This document shows, one piece after another, positions 1 to 9,667 of a DNA stretch of 64,000 nucleotides (the stretch's first letter is position 1; every line of letters begins with the position of its first letter). The stretch covers positions 138,734 to 202,733 of the forward strand of contig DOKY01000036.1 of NCBI GenBank assembly GCA_003510135.1. The letters are read 5' to 3'. Below the pieces are notes generated by a model. That model saw only the letters and a list, made by a program, of their open reading frames with translations, was not told the origin of the DNA and searched no databases. A program made the translations under genes and the position numbers. This DNA is from Pseudothermotoga sp. GTDB lineage: Bacteria; Thermotogota; Thermotogae; Thermotogales; DSM-5069.

Positions 1-1
1 G

Positions 2-1087
2 GAGATTGATAAGAAAAATTTGAAGATACTGGTTCTGGATGAACCAACCGCTGTGCTGTCCGAAGCCGAGGCGGAGAAGCTGCTCGACACGATCCGGTAC
101 TTTGCCAAAAGGGGTGTCGCAATCATCTTCATCTCGCACAGATTGAGCGAAGTTCTGAAGGTTTCAGACAGGATCACGATACTCAGAGACGGTGTTGTTG
201 TGGATAGCAAACCCTCCTCGTCTTTCACTGTTTCTGAGATCGCCGAAAAAATGGTCGGCAGGAAACTTGAGAACGTGGTTCTCCCACCCCGCGCGAAGGA
301 ACCTTCAGATGAAGACATCATCATGTCTATAAGGAATCTGAAGGTCTACATGCCCGGTGAGATGGTGAAGGATTTCAGCATAGACATTCGACGGGGTGAG
401 ATACTCGGTATAGGGGGTCTTGCTGGTCACGGCAAACTCGGAGTGGCGAACGGTATCGCAGGAATGTTTCCCGCCGAAGGGCAAGTCTATTTCGAAGGAG
501 AACCTTACAGGTTGAACGATCCTTCTTATGCTCTCAGAAACGGTATCGTCTACCTCTCAGAGGATAGAAGAGGGGTCGGCTTGCTCCTGGACGAGTCTGT
601 GGAAATGAACATTGCTGCCACGGCCATAGAAGCCTTCGGATCTTTCACCAGGAGGTTTCTCTTCATGACCGTGTACGATCGAAAGAAGATCAGGGAACAC
701 GCGTTAGAGATGATCAAGAAGCTCGACATACGTTGCAAATCCCCGACACAAACGGTCAGAAGGCTCAGTGGAGGGAATCAACAAAAGGTGTGTCTCGCGA
801 GGGCGTTCACGCTGAATCCAAAGATTCTGTTCGTGTCTGAGCCGACGAGAGGCATAGACGTTGGGGCGAAAAAGCTTGTGCTCGACTATCTGGTGAGCAT
901 GAACAGAGAACATGGCATAACGATCGTCATGACATCGAGCGAGCTCGCCGAGCTCAGGTCCATCTGTGACAGGATCGCCATAGTCGCGGAAGGGAAACTC
1001 TCCGCGGTTTTGCCGCCGAAAGCGAGCGATGCAGAGTTCGGTCTTGCCATGGCTGGAGAGTTTCAGGAGGTGTTACAGCATGGATAG
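2..1087 (+). CDS. ABC transporter ATP-binding protein, RbsA/YufO type (5' end missing)
   Basis: This is the 3' part of a two-domain ATPase that energises a simple-sugar or nucleoside importer; the start lies before the window. Reading begins at the Walker B of the first nucleotide-binding domain (LVLDEPTAVLSE). The complete second domain follows, with the degenerate P-loop GGLAGHGKLG, the signature LSGGNQQKV and Walker B LFVSEPTRGID. Degenerate second P-loops are usual in RbsA/MglA-type ATPases. The stop overlaps the next permease by 8 bases, so the three genes form one operon. The solute-binding protein is not in the window and the substrate cannot be read from this part. Confidence 0.9.
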   Translation, partial: EIDKKNLKILVLDEPTAVLSEAEAEKLLDTIRYFAKRGVAIIFISHRLSEVLKVSDRITILRDGVVVDSKPSSSFTVSEIAEKMVGRKLENVVLPPRAKEPSDEDIIMSIRNLKVYMPGEMVKDFSIDIRRGEILGIGGLAGHGKLGVANGIAGMFPAEGQVYFEGEPYRLNDPSYALRNGIVYLSEDRRGVGLLLDESVEMNIAATAIEAFGSFTRRFLFMTVYDRKKIREHALEMIKKLDIRCKSPTQTVRRLSGGNQQKVCLARAFTLNPKILFVSEPTRGIDVGAKKLVLDYLVSMNREHGITIVMTSSELAELRSICDRIAIVAEGKLSAVLPPKASDAEFGLAMAGEFQEVLQHG

Positions 1088-2120
1088 ATTCCTGGAACAG
1101 CTCAAAAGAGTGGACATACCGACGCTCATCATTTTTCTGTTTCTCGTGGCTCTGTTTGTCCTTGCGGCCTTCACCGAAGTTTCCATACCCTCGCTTTTAA
1201 GTGATTCGATAAGACGTATCGGTATGAACGGTGTTCTCGTGCTCGCCATGGTGCCAACGATCCGGGCAGGAACGGGGCCTAATTTCGGTTTACCCGTGGG
1301 GATCATCGGAGGGCTGCTTGGAGCACTCATAAGCATGCAGCTCGGGCTCGCTGGATTCACCGGATTTTGGGTTGCGATCCTGTTTGCTGTATTGATTTGC
1401 CTTGGTATCGGTCTGGGTTACGGCTGGCTGCTTGAGAAGGTCAGGGGACAGGAGATGATGGTTGGAACCTACATGGGCTATTCTGTGGTCGCTTTCATGT
1501 CTATCATGTGGTTGATGCTTCCGTTTACCAATCCGGACATGATCTGGGCTATAGGTGGAAAAGGTTTGAGGTACACTTTGGCGCTGGATAAATACTTTGG
1601 TCGTGTGCTCAACAATTTTCTGAGGTTCAAAATCGGAGGGTTCGAGTTTCCGACAGGTTTGTTGCTGTTCTTTGCTGGGGCCTGTTTTCTGGTTCATCTC
1701 TTTTTCAGAACCAGAACCGGCCTTTCGATAGACCTGGTTGGACAGAACGAGCGTTATGCTATCAGTTCCGGTGTGAATCCTAACAGAGCCAGACTCGTCG
1801 CAGTTGTTCTGTCCACCGTTCTGGCCGGTGTTGGGATCATCGTTTACGCTCAAAGTTACGGGTTTCTACAGTTGTACCAGGCACCGCTGTTCATGACGTT
1901 TCCCGCGGTTGCTTCCATACTCATAGGTGGTGCGTCCATAAAGCGAGCGAGCATTCGCAATGTCATCATCGGTACAGCAGTCTTCCAAACACTCTTGACA
2001 ATTTCCCTTCCCGTGCTGAGCCAGGTGACCCGCGGAGATATCACGGAAGTCATGAGGCTCATTGTGAGCAACGGGATGATACTGTATGCACTCACGCGAA
2101 CTCCAAAGGAGGCGAGATGA
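1080..2120 (+). CDS. ABC transporter permease 1, RbsC/YufP-like
   Basis: Inner-membrane permease of the importer whose ATPase lies just upstream; about 346 residues with roughly eight to ten hydrophobic segments. The motif GTGPNFGLPVGIIGG is the family hallmark of branched-chain/simple-sugar type permeases (BPD_transp_2). I chose the ATG at 1080 because CAGGAGGTG stands about 8 bases before it; a longer frame exists upstream but lies inside the ATPase gene. Two different permeases in tandem suggest a heterodimeric channel, as in the B. subtilis YufPQ nucleoside system, but sugar uptake is equally possible. Confidence 0.88.
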   Translation: MDRFLEQLKRVDIPTLIIFLFLVALFVLAAFTEVSIPSLLSDSIRRIGMNGVLVLAMVPTIRAGTGPNFGLPVGIIGGLLGALISMQLGLAGFTGFWVAILFAVLICLGIGLGYGWLLEKVRGQEMMVGTYMGYSVVAFMSIMWLMLPFTNPDMIWAIGGKGLRYTLALDKYFGRVLNNFLRFKIGGFEFPTGLLLFFAGACFLVHLFFRTRTGLSIDLVGQNERYAISSGVNPNRARLVAVVLSTVLAGVGIIVYAQSYGFLQLYQAPLFMTFPAVASILIGGASIKRASIRNVIIGTAVFQTLLTISLPVLSQVTRGDITEVMRLIVSNGMILYALTRTPKEAR

Positions 2121-2121
2121 G

Positions 2122-3177
2122 ATGGAAAAACTGAAGAAGATTTTGATTTCTTATGCTGTGCCGATTGCTTTCTCGATATTGTGTGTTTCTGCCGTTCTGG
2201 TAGCCCAAATTCCCCCGATCTTTCTGGCAAGTGAAATAGTGAGAAGGTTGAGCAGGAACACGTTCCTCGTTCTGTCCTTGATCATTCCGATCATTGGAGG
2301 ATTAGGTCTCAATTTCGGAATCGTTCTTGGTGCTATGGCTGGTCAAGCGGCATTGTTTTTTGTCGTCGACTGGAAGATCAAAGGTTTGGTTGGAATTCTG
2401 GTGGCCTGTTTGATGGCGGGTGCGATCTCGGTAGTCTTAGGATGGCTCGCAGGTTTGACCCTCAACCGGGCCAAAGGAAGAGAAATGATAACATCGATGA
2501 TCCTTGGTTTCTTCGCCAACGGTATCTATCAGCTCATTTTCCTGTTTTTCGTTGGCTCTTTGATACCGTTCAGAACTAAGCAATTCTTGTTGCCCGAAGG
2601 CGTTGGACTGAGAAACACCGTAGATCTTTATGGTACAGTTGCGTCTGCTCTGAACAATCCCTGGATGATTCGCATAGGAACAGTCAGGCTATTCGTCTTG
2701 CCATTACTGATAGTTGCCGGCCTGTGTCTGTTCATAACGCTTCTATTTAAAACAAAGCTGGGTCAGGACATAAGGGCCGTGGGACAGGACATGCACATCG
2801 CCGAGGTCGCAGGTATAAACGTCAACAAGGTGCGCGTTATAGCAATCATCATGTCGACGGTCTTCGCAGCAATAGGACAGGTGATCTATCTTCAAGATAT
2901 AGGAACGATCAACACTTACAACAGTCATGAGCAGATAGGTCTCTTCTCCATAGCTGCCCTCCTGGTTGGAGGAGCCACCACGAGGAAAGCGACCATCTGG
3001 AATGCCATACTGGGTGTCGTGCTCTTCCACACATTGTTCGTCGTGGCGCCGAGCGCGGGAAACAGACTCTTCGGTCAACCGCAGGTGGGAGAATTCTTCA
3101 GAGAATTCCTCGCCTATGCCGTCATCGCGTTTGCTTTAGCCATGCATGGCTGGAGGGCAAAGAAGATACTCATGTGA
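2122..3177 (+). CDS. ABC transporter permease 2, RbsC/YufQ-like
   Basis: Second membrane subunit of the same importer, 351 residues. It carries the matching motif GLGLNFGIVLGAMAGQ and several long hydrophobic stretches. The start at 2122 is set by AAAGGAGGCGAG at about 2105-2116, and the gene begins one base after the stop of permease 1, so translation is probably coupled. A hairpin with a T-run follows the stop and ends the operon. The substrate is unknown; a BMP-type or periplasmic sugar-binding gene upstream of the window would decide it. Confidence 0.88.
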   Translation: MEKLKKILISYAVPIAFSILCVSAVLVAQIPPIFLASEIVRRLSRNTFLVLSLIIPIIGGLGLNFGIVLGAMAGQAALFFVVDWKIKGLVGILVACLMAGAISVVLGWLAGLTLNRAKGREMITSMILGFFANGIYQLIFLFFVGSLIPFRTKQFLLPEGVGLRNTVDLYGTVASALNNPWMIRIGTVRLFVLPLLIVAGLCLFITLLFKTKLGQDIRAVGQDMHIAEVAGINVNKVRVIAIIMSTVFAAIGQVIYLQDIGTINTYNSHEQIGLFSIAALLVGGATTRKATIWNAILGVVLFHTLFVVAPSAGNRLFGQPQVGEFFREFLAYAVIAFALAMHGWRAKKILM

Positions 3178-3182
3178 CAGAA

Positions 3183-3208
3183 AGGGGGCCACAACGGGCC
3201 CCTCTTTT
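3183..3208 (+). terminator. Rho-independent terminator after the ABC importer operon
   Basis: AGGGGGCC and GGCCCCT form a stem with a one-base bulge and a short loop, followed by CTCTTTT. It follows the permease stop by a few bases and runs into the convergent end of alaS. Confidence 0.75.
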
Positions 3209-5814
3209 CAAGTTCTCTGCATTATGAGCTTTTTCATCCGGGATACGACCTCGTCGATCTTTCTTGGATCCTTTCCTCCGGCCTGAGCGAAGTCCGGTCG
3301 TCCTCCTCCTCCGCCGCCAAGCAGATTTGCCCCGATTCGCGCCAGTTCGTTCGCAGTGATCTTGTCCGTGATGTCTTTTGTCACTCTCACGACAAGATTC
3401 ACCTTTTCATCTTGAACGGCGAACATTACGACGATTGATCTTTCCTGACCTGCGATCGCAACGTCCGACAGATTTCTGAGCGTTGAAGAGTCAACGTTTT
3501 CGAGCTTCAACATCTTGAAGTTGACGTTCCCCACCCTCTCGAAGGGCAGCTGTTTGATGTGCAAACTCAGCGTCTTCATTCTTAGCTGTTCGATCTCTTT
3601 TTCGAGCTGTTGGTTTCTCTCGATCAGGTTCTTCACACGATCTGCTATTTCATCCGTGGAAGACCCTAACAGTTCTGCCGCCGTCTGGAGTGTGCTTTCG
3701 ATCTTTCTTACGTATTTGAGCGCATTGAAACCTGTCACCGCCTCGATCCTGCGAACTCCCGATGACACGGCTGTTTCGGAGATTATCTTGAACAAACCAA
3801 CGTTTCCCGTGTTCGAAACGTGTGTTCCTCCACAGAGTTCTTCGCTGAAGTTTGGTACTTTCACAACCCTTACGACGTCTCCGTACTTCTCTCCGAACAA
3901 TGCTATGGCTCCTTCCTCAACGGCTTCTTTGTAACTCTTCTCCTCCACAATTACAGGCAGGGCTTCGAATATCACCTGATTCACAAGATCCTCTATTTTG
4001 ATCAACTGATCTTTGCTCAACGCTTCGTAGTGGGTGAAATCGAACCTGAGTCTCTCGGGCGCCACGAGCGATCCAAACTGTCTCACATGGTCACCCAGAA
4101 CCTTCTTCAAAGCGGCGTGTAGCAAATGTGTGGCAGTATGGTTGCGCGCGGTGGATTTCCTGCGTTCTTCGTCAACAATCAGCCTGACTCTTTGCCCTAA
4201 GCGGAGTGTTCCCTTCTCAACTCTGACTATATGTGCGATCACTCCTTCGGTTGGTATGAACACATGTTCCACGAAGGCTTCTCCATCTTCCCATTTCATC
4301 CAGCCGACATCGCTGACCTGACCACCTCTTTCAGCGTAAAACGGTGTCTCATTCACCACGACTTCTACTTTTTCGCCAGCAGAGACCGACTCTGCACTTG
4401 AATCTCTTCGAATCATCAAAACTGTAGATTCGTGTGTCAGCGTTTCGTAACCGACGAAGGAGATCTTTTGAACTTTAGCCAACTGCTCGTAGTCTTTCAC
4501 GGTTTTCGCGTACTCGACATCGGACCTGGAGATCCTTGAGCGTTCTCTCTGTTGTTCCATGAAACGCTCGAATCCGTCCAGATCCACCTTCAACCCCTTC
4601 TCTTTTGCCACATCTATAGCTATGTCCGGTGGGAAACCGTAGGTGTCGTAGAGTCTGAACAAGCTTTCTCCGTCTATGATTTCCTTCGATTGTTCGAGGA
4701 TCTCATTCAACATTTCAAGACCTTGCATGATCGTTTTGAAGAACCTCTCTTCCTCAGCTTTTGTCACGTTCCTTATAAGATTCCTTTTCTTTTCAACTTC
4801 CGGGTAAGTCTTTCCCATTCTCTCGATCACCGCATCACAGATTTCGTACAGGAAAGGCTTGCTCGCACCGAGCAGAACACCATGTCTGACAGCCCTGCGC
4901 AGTATCCTTCTGAGCACGTATCCTCTCTCTTCGTTCGATGGGAACACACCGTCTGCGATGAGGAAGGTGACCGCCCTCGCGTGGTCTGCTATAACGCGCA
5001 GAGAAACATTCTTCTCTTCGCTTTCTCCGTACTTCACGTTGAAGAGCTCTTCCTCTCTCAGAATGATGGGTTTGAACAGATCTGTTTCGAAATTGCTGGA
5101 CACACCCTGAACAACCGCAGCAATCCTCTCCAAACCGGCCCCCGTATCTATGTTCTTCCTTGGCAGTGGGTGCAACTGACCGTTTTCGTCCTGGTAGAAC
5201 TCCGTGAAGACAAGGTTCCAAATTTCCAGGAATCTCTTGTCGCTGTTTGCAGGCGTGCACTCCACACCCTCAGGACAATCCTTCACGATACCGAGGTCGT
5301 AGTGTATCTCCGAACATGGGCCGCACGGTCCTGTGGGACCCGCGGGTCCCCAAAAGTTCGTCTCTTTTCCCATGCGAATGATCTTTTTTTCTGGCACACC
5401 AACAAGGTCTCGCCAGATCGCGTAGGCTTCATCGTCATCTTTGTAAACGGTGACCCACAGTCTTTCTTCCTCAAGCTTCAGCACCTTTGTGACGTACTCC
5501 CAGGCCCAGAGGATGGCCTCCCTCTTGAAATAATCTCCAAATGAGAAATTGCCCAGCATCTCGAAGAAGGTGTGGTGCCTTGGGGTACGTCCCACATTCT
5601 CTATGTCGTTCGTTCTGAGACACTTCTGACACGTGGCTACGCGTCTGTAGACTGGCTCCACCTTGCCCCAGAATATGGGTTTGAATGGGACCATTCCGGC
5701 GACCGTGAAAAGAAGCTGTGGATCGTCCGGTATGAGCGATGCGCTGGGTAAGACTTTGTGTCCCTTAGTTTCGAAAAAGCTCAGGAAGCTCGATCTGATT
5801 TCGTCGCTGTTCAA
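3208..5814 (-). CDS. alaS: Alanyl-tRNA synthetase
   Basis: Charges tRNA-Ala with alanine in the cytosol. The 868-residue length is normal for the bacterial enzyme. The N-terminal class II catalytic core opens near FFETKGHKVLPSASL. The editing domain carries the zinc ligands HTATH near residue 560 and the CGGTH motif near 657. The C-terminal C-Ala domain ends with the Gly-rich GGGGGGRPDFAQAGG. It starts with ATG at 5814, only 11 bases after the cdsA stop, so it is the last gene of frr-uppS-cdsA-alaS. It converges on the ABC importer operon. Confidence 0.98.
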   Translation of the reverse strand: MNSDEIRSSFLSFFETKGHKVLPSASLIPDDPQLLFTVAGMVPFKPIFWGKVEPVYRRVATCQKCLRTNDIENVGRTPRHHTFFEMLGNFSFGDYFKREAILWAWEYVTKVLKLEEERLWVTVYKDDDEAYAIWRDLVGVPEKKIIRMGKETNFWGPAGPTGPCGPCSEIHYDLGIVKDCPEGVECTPANSDKRFLEIWNLVFTEFYQDENGQLHPLPRKNIDTGAGLERIAAVVQGVSSNFETDLFKPIILREEELFNVKYGESEEKNVSLRVIADHARAVTFLIADGVFPSNEERGYVLRRILRRAVRHGVLLGASKPFLYEICDAVIERMGKTYPEVEKKRNLIRNVTKAEEERFFKTIMQGLEMLNEILEQSKEIIDGESLFRLYDTYGFPPDIAIDVAKEKGLKVDLDGFERFMEQQRERSRISRSDVEYAKTVKDYEQLAKVQKISFVGYETLTHESTVLMIRRDSSAESVSAGEKVEVVVNETPFYAERGGQVSDVGWMKWEDGEAFVEHVFIPTEGVIAHIVRVEKGTLRLGQRVRLIVDEERRKSTARNHTATHLLHAALKKVLGDHVRQFGSLVAPERLRFDFTHYEALSKDQLIKIEDLVNQVIFEALPVIVEEKSYKEAVEEGAIALFGEKYGDVVRVVKVPNFSEELCGGTHVSNTGNVGLFKIISETAVSSGVRRIEAVTGFNALKYVRKIESTLQTAAELLGSSTDEIADRVKNLIERNQQLEKEIEQLRMKTLSLHIKQLPFERVGNVNFKMLKLENVDSSTLRNLSDVAIAGQERSIVVMFAVQDEKVNLVVRVTKDITDKITANELARIGANLLGGGGGGRPDFAQAGGKDPRKIDEVVSRMKKLIMQRT

Positions 5815-5825
5815 GTTTTCTCACC

Positions 5826-6641
5826 TCACAGAACGCCGATTGACAAAAGAAAGTAAGTAACGGGCGTCACGAACAATAATCCGTCTATCCTGTCCAGCAT
5901 TCCACCATGGCCCGGTAGAACGCTGCCGGAATCCTTGACCTTGAAGTATCGCTTCAGTGCTGACTCAAACACATCGCCGAACGTATCGAGGACGGTGATG
6001 ACCGCTGAAAAGATCACCAGAGAGGTGAACGGCATAACGTTCGCCTTGAACACGAAACCGAACACGATTTTGTAAAGGAAAGAGAAAGCCAGCGTACTGA
6101 GAAAGCCACCGATCATACCCTCTAAACTCTTGTTGGGGCTGAACTTTTTCGAGATCTTGATTCTTCCCCATTTCATACCCACGAAGTATGCGCCGGTGTC
6201 GTACAGCCACACTGCCGTCAGATTGAGCAGAGCGTTCGCCGCGCCAAACTCAAGGTAGATGGGGAAAAAGAAAGACAAACACCCGGCCACGTAGACGAGT
6301 GACACACTCGTGGCAACAACCATGGGCCACACGGTCTCGACGTTCTTCTGAGTCAGTACGGCGAGCACGTTCGTTAGAACAAAAGCCAGGCTCAGCAGCA
6401 GCAGACCGTTCTGAGCGCCCGTGATACCATACACGACCACGAATCCAACGCATATCGCAACGGCGTACTTGACGAAACCCTTCTCTTTCTCCTGGCTTGC
6501 CAGGTTTAAAAGCTCGTAGGATGCGAGCAGGACCACAGCTGCGACCAGACCTATGAGACTTTTGTAGCTGACAAAGCACAGCACTACGAAAGGTGCCACG
6601 ACTAATGCTGTTACGAATCTGGTCTTCGTTTCGACAGTCAC
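5826..6641 (-). CDS. cdsA: Phosphatidate cytidylyltransferase
   Basis: Makes CDP-diacylglycerol from phosphatidate and CTP at the inner membrane, the entry to phospholipid head-group synthesis. About 271 residues with roughly eight membrane segments and the CDS family signature SALKRYFKVKDSGS followed by LPGHGGMLDRID near the C terminus. I place the start at the GTG overlapping the uppS stop (GTGA), served by AGAGGAGG about 11 bases upstream; an ATG farther upstream at 6719 would lie deep inside uppS. It is translationally coupled to uppS. Confidence 0.93.
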   Translation of the reverse strand: MTVETKTRFVTALVVAPFVVLCFVSYKSLIGLVAAVVLLASYELLNLASQEKEKGFVKYAVAICVGFVVVYGITGAQNGLLLLSLAFVLTNVLAVLTQKNVETVWPMVVATSVSLVYVAGCLSFFFPIYLEFGAANALLNLTAVWLYDTGAYFVGMKWGRIKISKKFSPNKSLEGMIGGFLSTLAFSFLYKIVFGFVFKANVMPFTSLVIFSAVITVLDTFGDVFESALKRYFKVKDSGSVLPGHGGMLDRIDGLLFVTPVTYFLLSIGVL

Positions 6642-7315
6642 AACCCCCCGAACCTCCTCTGACGTTTCTCGTAGTCCTCTATCGCTCTTAGAAAATCTTG
6701 TTTGGTGAAATCGGGCCACAACACCTTTGTGAAATACAGCTCGCTGTAGGCGATCTGCCAGAGCAGGAAGTTGCTTATCCTCAGTTCACCCGAAGTTCTT
6801 ATCACAAGGTCCGGGTCCGGAACGTCTGGAAGATAGAGCCAGTTTCTAAGCTGTGCTTCGTCCAAACGGGTTACACCATTTTCTATGGCTTTGTTGAAAG
6901 CATCCACGATCTCACGCCTGCCACCGTAGTTTAGAGCCAGTATCGCGTGAATCCTGTCGTTGTGCTTGGTTTTCTCTTCACATTCTCGGCAAAATTTCAC
7001 AACTTCCTTCGGAAGCTCTTCGGTCGCACCGGTGAACCTGATTCTTACTCCTTCTTCCATCATCTTCCTGAGTTTTTGTCTGAGCAGCTTCAAGAGCAAC
7101 GAAAAGAGGTAGTCGACTTCCTCTCTCGGTCGTTTCCAGTTCTCGGTCGAGAAAGCATAGAAGGTGACATACTTGATCGAGAGTTCTGCTGCCCACTCGA
7201 CGACCTTTTCCGCTTTCAGGGCACCTCTCCGGTGTCCTTCGATTCTCGGCAGACCCCTTCGCTGGGCCCACCTGCCATTACCGTCCATTATGATCGCTAC
7301 GTGGGTGGGTCTCAA
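6638..7315 (-). CDS. uppS: Undecaprenyl diphosphate synthase (cis-prenyltransferase)
   Basis: Adds isopentenyl units to farnesyl diphosphate to make the C55 lipid carrier for peptidoglycan and other surface polymers. At 225 residues it is near family length. The N terminus has the signature HVAIIMDGNGRWAQRRG, with the catalytic Asp of MDGNGRW. Later come FYAFSTENWKRP and the C-terminal RTSGELRISNFLLWQ block. The start is TTG at 7315, overlapping the frr stop as TTGA. The product feeds the mraY step encoded elsewhere in the window. Confidence 0.97.
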   Translation of the reverse strand: MRPTHVAIIMDGNGRWAQRRGLPRIEGHRRGALKAEKVVEWAAELSIKYVTFYAFSTENWKRPREEVDYLFSLLLKLLRQKLRKMMEEGVRIRFTGATEELPKEVVKFCRECEEKTKHNDRIHAILALNYGGRREIVDAFNKAIENGVTRLDEAQLRNWLYLPDVPDPDLVIRTSGELRISNFLLWQIAYSELYFTKVLWPDFTKQDFLRAIEDYEKRQRRFGGL

Positions 7316-7866
7316 ACTTCCATGATCTCCTTTTCTTTCTTCTGGAATAACTTGTCTATTTCTTCGATCTTCTTGTCCGTGAGATCCTGTATTTCTTTCT
7401 CGAGTCTCTTTGCGTCGTCTTCGGAAATTTTTCCATCGTTTTCCAGCTGTTTGATCTCTTTCAGAACATCCCTTCTGATGTTTCTGATCGCTATTTTTCC
7501 CTGTTCCGCGATCTCCTTAGCTTTCTTGACCCACTTCTGCCTTTGTTCAGTGGTTGGGGTCGGGAAGACGAGTCTTATGGCGTTGCCGTCGTTCATTGGT
7601 GTTATACCTATGTCGGAAGCGAAAATGGCTTTTTCAATGGAAGAAAGTACAGACTTATCCCAGGGTTGTATGATGAGGGACCTCTCCTCAACCTTCACTG
7701 TGGCCAGCTGGTTTATGGGAGTGGGAGCACCGTAGTAGTCGACTTTGATCTCTTCGAGAATAGCCGGGCTCGCGCGACCAGTCCTTATCTTTCTGAGTTC
7801 TTCAGAGATTTTCTCAACGGATTTGTTCATGCGATCCTCGGCACTCTTCAAGATGGGATGACGCAT
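7312..7866 (-). CDS. frr: Ribosome recycling factor
   Basis: Splits post-termination ribosomes together with EF-G. The 184-residue length and the charged helical-bundle sequence match the family. Recognisable blocks are KIRTGRASPAILE near the N terminus, YYGAPTPINQLA in the small domain and the C-terminal RRDVLKEIKQLE helix. GGAGGGAG precedes the ATG. It is the first gene of the frr-uppS-cdsA-alaS run, a frr-uppS-cdsA order that is common in bacteria, and an extended -10 promoter lies about 40 bases upstream. Confidence 0.98.
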   Translation of the reverse strand: MRHPILKSAEDRMNKSVEKISEELRKIRTGRASPAILEEIKVDYYGAPTPINQLATVKVEERSLIIQPWDKSVLSSIEKAIFASDIGITPMNDGNAIRLVFPTPTTEQRQKWVKKAKEIAEQGKIAIRNIRRDVLKEIKQLENDGKISEDDAKRLEKEIQDLTDKKIEEIDKLFQKKEKEIMEV

Positions 7867-7905
7867 AATAACTCCCTCCTCGCAATGTGTCGCTTACCCT
7901 CGAGG

Positions 7906-7934
7906 ATTATACCACGGTGCTGAAAGGCGTCATC
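7906..7934 (-). promoter_or_regulatory. Promoter of the frr-uppS-cdsA-alaS operon
   Basis: On the minus strand TATAAT occupies 7911-7906 with a TG one base upstream (extended -10). A weak -35 (ATGACG/GATGAC) lies 16-17 bases farther up, touching the stop of the neighbouring ABC ATPase gene. Confidence 0.6.
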
Positions 7935-8856
7935 CGCGGGTGTAGCTGATAAAGATCTTTTCGAAATTCACCATTTCCTTTTCGATGCTTTCTATCTCGA
8001 TGTTGTTCGATCTGAAGGTATCTATCAGTTCGTAGAGTTTCTGCGAGGAGGTGAGATTGACCTGCAGTTCTATGAGATTTCCGTTCTCGTTCCAGCCGTT
8101 GAAGCCAAGCTCTCTGAGTCTTTTCTTGGATTCCTCACTGCAGACGAGCCTTATCTTGTAAGCGCGAGCGGTGAAGACATCTATGAGCTTCTGCTTCTCC
8201 TCGCACACGACGATGCGTCCTCTGTTCATTATGGCTACTCTGTCTGCGACAGCCTCGACGAGGTTCATATCATGGGTCGAAAGCAGTATGGTTTTGCCTG
8301 CTTCCTTCAATGATTTCAGTATGGACCTGAATTCTACCGCGGAATGCACATCAAGTCCAAGCGTGGGTTCGTCCAGAAGCAGAACGTCCGTATCACATGC
8401 CAAGCAAACAGCGATAGCTGCCTTTTGTTGCATCCCGCGCGAAAGTGAATGTACGAGTTGGTTTGCCCGCTCCTTGAGCCCAAGGCTTTCAAGGATCTCG
8501 AGCGCGCGTGATTTGTTGAGTTTCTTACCGCGTATGCCTGAAAAGTACCTCATGTTCTCGATGATGCTCATGCGCCAGTAAAGGTTTCTGTTACCCTCCA
8601 AAACTGCGCTGATCTGCGCAAGTGCTTTGGGTCTTTCTTTGAGTACACTGAATCCTTTAATTCTTACTTCGCCGAAATCTGGAATGATCAGGCCGCAGAT
8701 GCTCTTGATCGTGGTGGTTTTCCCGGCACCGTTCGGACCGAGTAGGGCAAAGATTTCCCCGGCTTCCACTTTGAAACTCACGTGGTCCACAGCTTTGATC
8801 TTTTCCTTCGAGTTTCTCTTTGGATAGAGCTTCAAAAGATCGATCACTTCGATCAT
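7930..8856 (-). CDS. ABC-2 type exporter, ATP-binding protein (NatA/DrrA-like)
   Basis: Energises export by the membrane protein encoded just upstream. About 308 residues. The Walker A is LLGPNGAGKTTT near residue 42, the signature region LSRGMQQKAA is a variant of LSGGQ, and Walker B is VLLLDEPTLGLD. A regulatory C-terminal extension of about 90 residues follows the ATPase domain. The start at 8856 gives 6 bases to the GAGGTG ribosome site; an ATG at 8862 would sit directly against it. The substrate (drug, ion, lipid or peptide) is not indicated. Confidence 0.88.
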   Translation of the reverse strand: MIEVIDLLKLYPKRNSKEKIKAVDHVSFKVEAGEIFALLGPNGAGKTTTIKSICGLIIPDFGEVRIKGFSVLKERPKALAQISAVLEGNRNLYWRMSIIENMRYFSGIRGKKLNKSRALEILESLGLKERANQLVHSLSRGMQQKAAIAVCLACDTDVLLLDEPTLGLDVHSAVEFRSILKSLKEAGKTILLSTHDMNLVEAVADRVAIMNRGRIVVCEEKQKLIDVFTARAYKIRLVCSEESKKRLRELGFNGWNENGNLIELQVNLTSSQKLYELIDTFRSNNIEIESIEKEMVNFEKIFISYTRG

Positions 8857-8866
8857 ATTCATCACC

Positions 8867-9637
8867 TCAGTACTGCGAAAGACTTCCGACAACCATTGCG
8901 CGTCGTTCGAAAGCGCGGAAAACGATGAAGCCCACCGAAAGGTAACCGAGTGCGACCAGCCAAAGGATCGCATGATCGGAGAATCGAAACTGGTGCAGTC
9001 TCGTGCCATCGATCGCAAGTGCTCTCATCATTGAACTCGCTTGTGACATGGGTAGGAGTCTGTGCCAGAGGGATTGCGTTTCGAACATCGTGAAAGAGAG
9101 CGAACCAAAGGTCACGATCTGGATGAACGAGGAAACTCTCTTGAAGATCAATGCTATTCCACCAAGTATCATACCGATACCGAGCGCGGAGATCGTCCCG
9201 CCGATCATCAAATAAAGCAGTGTGGCAAGATCGAAACCTATCTTCCTTCCGGTTGTGAAGGCGGCAAAGTACATGAGAGGAATTGCGAGAAAAACGTTGT
9301 TGAAAAGAAACTCAGAAACCATCCTGAACAACATCTGATATTCGAATGCGATCGGGGATGTGAAAACCTGTTCGAGGGTCCCACGCTGTGCCTCCTCGAT
9401 GATGCCCCAAGCAACGCCCTGGAACGAGAAGATGAACACGATCCACATGAAATAGCCCACTATGATGCCGTCCAGAGTTGAGGACAGATTTATGCTCGGG
9501 CCACCAACTGCTTTCACACCGAAAAAGAGTAAATAGAAGAAGATCAGAAGTGTGGCGATGCTGGAGATAGTGTTGAAGTAATAGCGTCTGACTTCGATGA
9601 ACATCTTTTCAAGATTTGCGAGAAATGCGTTCCACAT
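8867..9637 (-). CDS. ABC-2 type exporter, permease
   Basis: Membrane partner of the following ATPase; 256 residues with six predicted membrane segments and the ABC-2 layout, including the block EEAQRGTLEQVFTSP after the second segment, which is typical of this family. GAGGGGG precedes the ATG. The gap to the ATPase start is about 10 bases. A good sigma-A type promoter lies upstream in the short space shared with rqcH. Such two-gene systems export drugs, antibiotics, lipids or Na+; nothing here decides between them. Confidence 0.87.
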   Translation of the reverse strand: MWNAFLANLEKMFIEVRRYYFNTISSIATLLIFFYLLFFGVKAVGGPSINLSSTLDGIIVGYFMWIVFIFSFQGVAWGIIEEAQRGTLEQVFTSPIAFEYQMLFRMVSEFLFNNVFLAIPLMYFAAFTTGRKIGFDLATLLYLMIGGTISALGIGMILGGIALIFKRVSSFIQIVTFGSLSFTMFETQSLWHRLLPMSQASSMMRALAIDGTRLHQFRFSDHAILWLVALGYLSVGFIVFRAFERRAMVVGSLSQY

Positions 9638-9667
9638 TTTTGAACCCCCTCTTTCAACTCTGAAAAT

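Noticed and set aside
4552..5544. A 330-codon frame on the plus strand inside alaS.
   Set aside because: It is the complement of a highly conserved synthetase region; no ribosome site or family resemblance.
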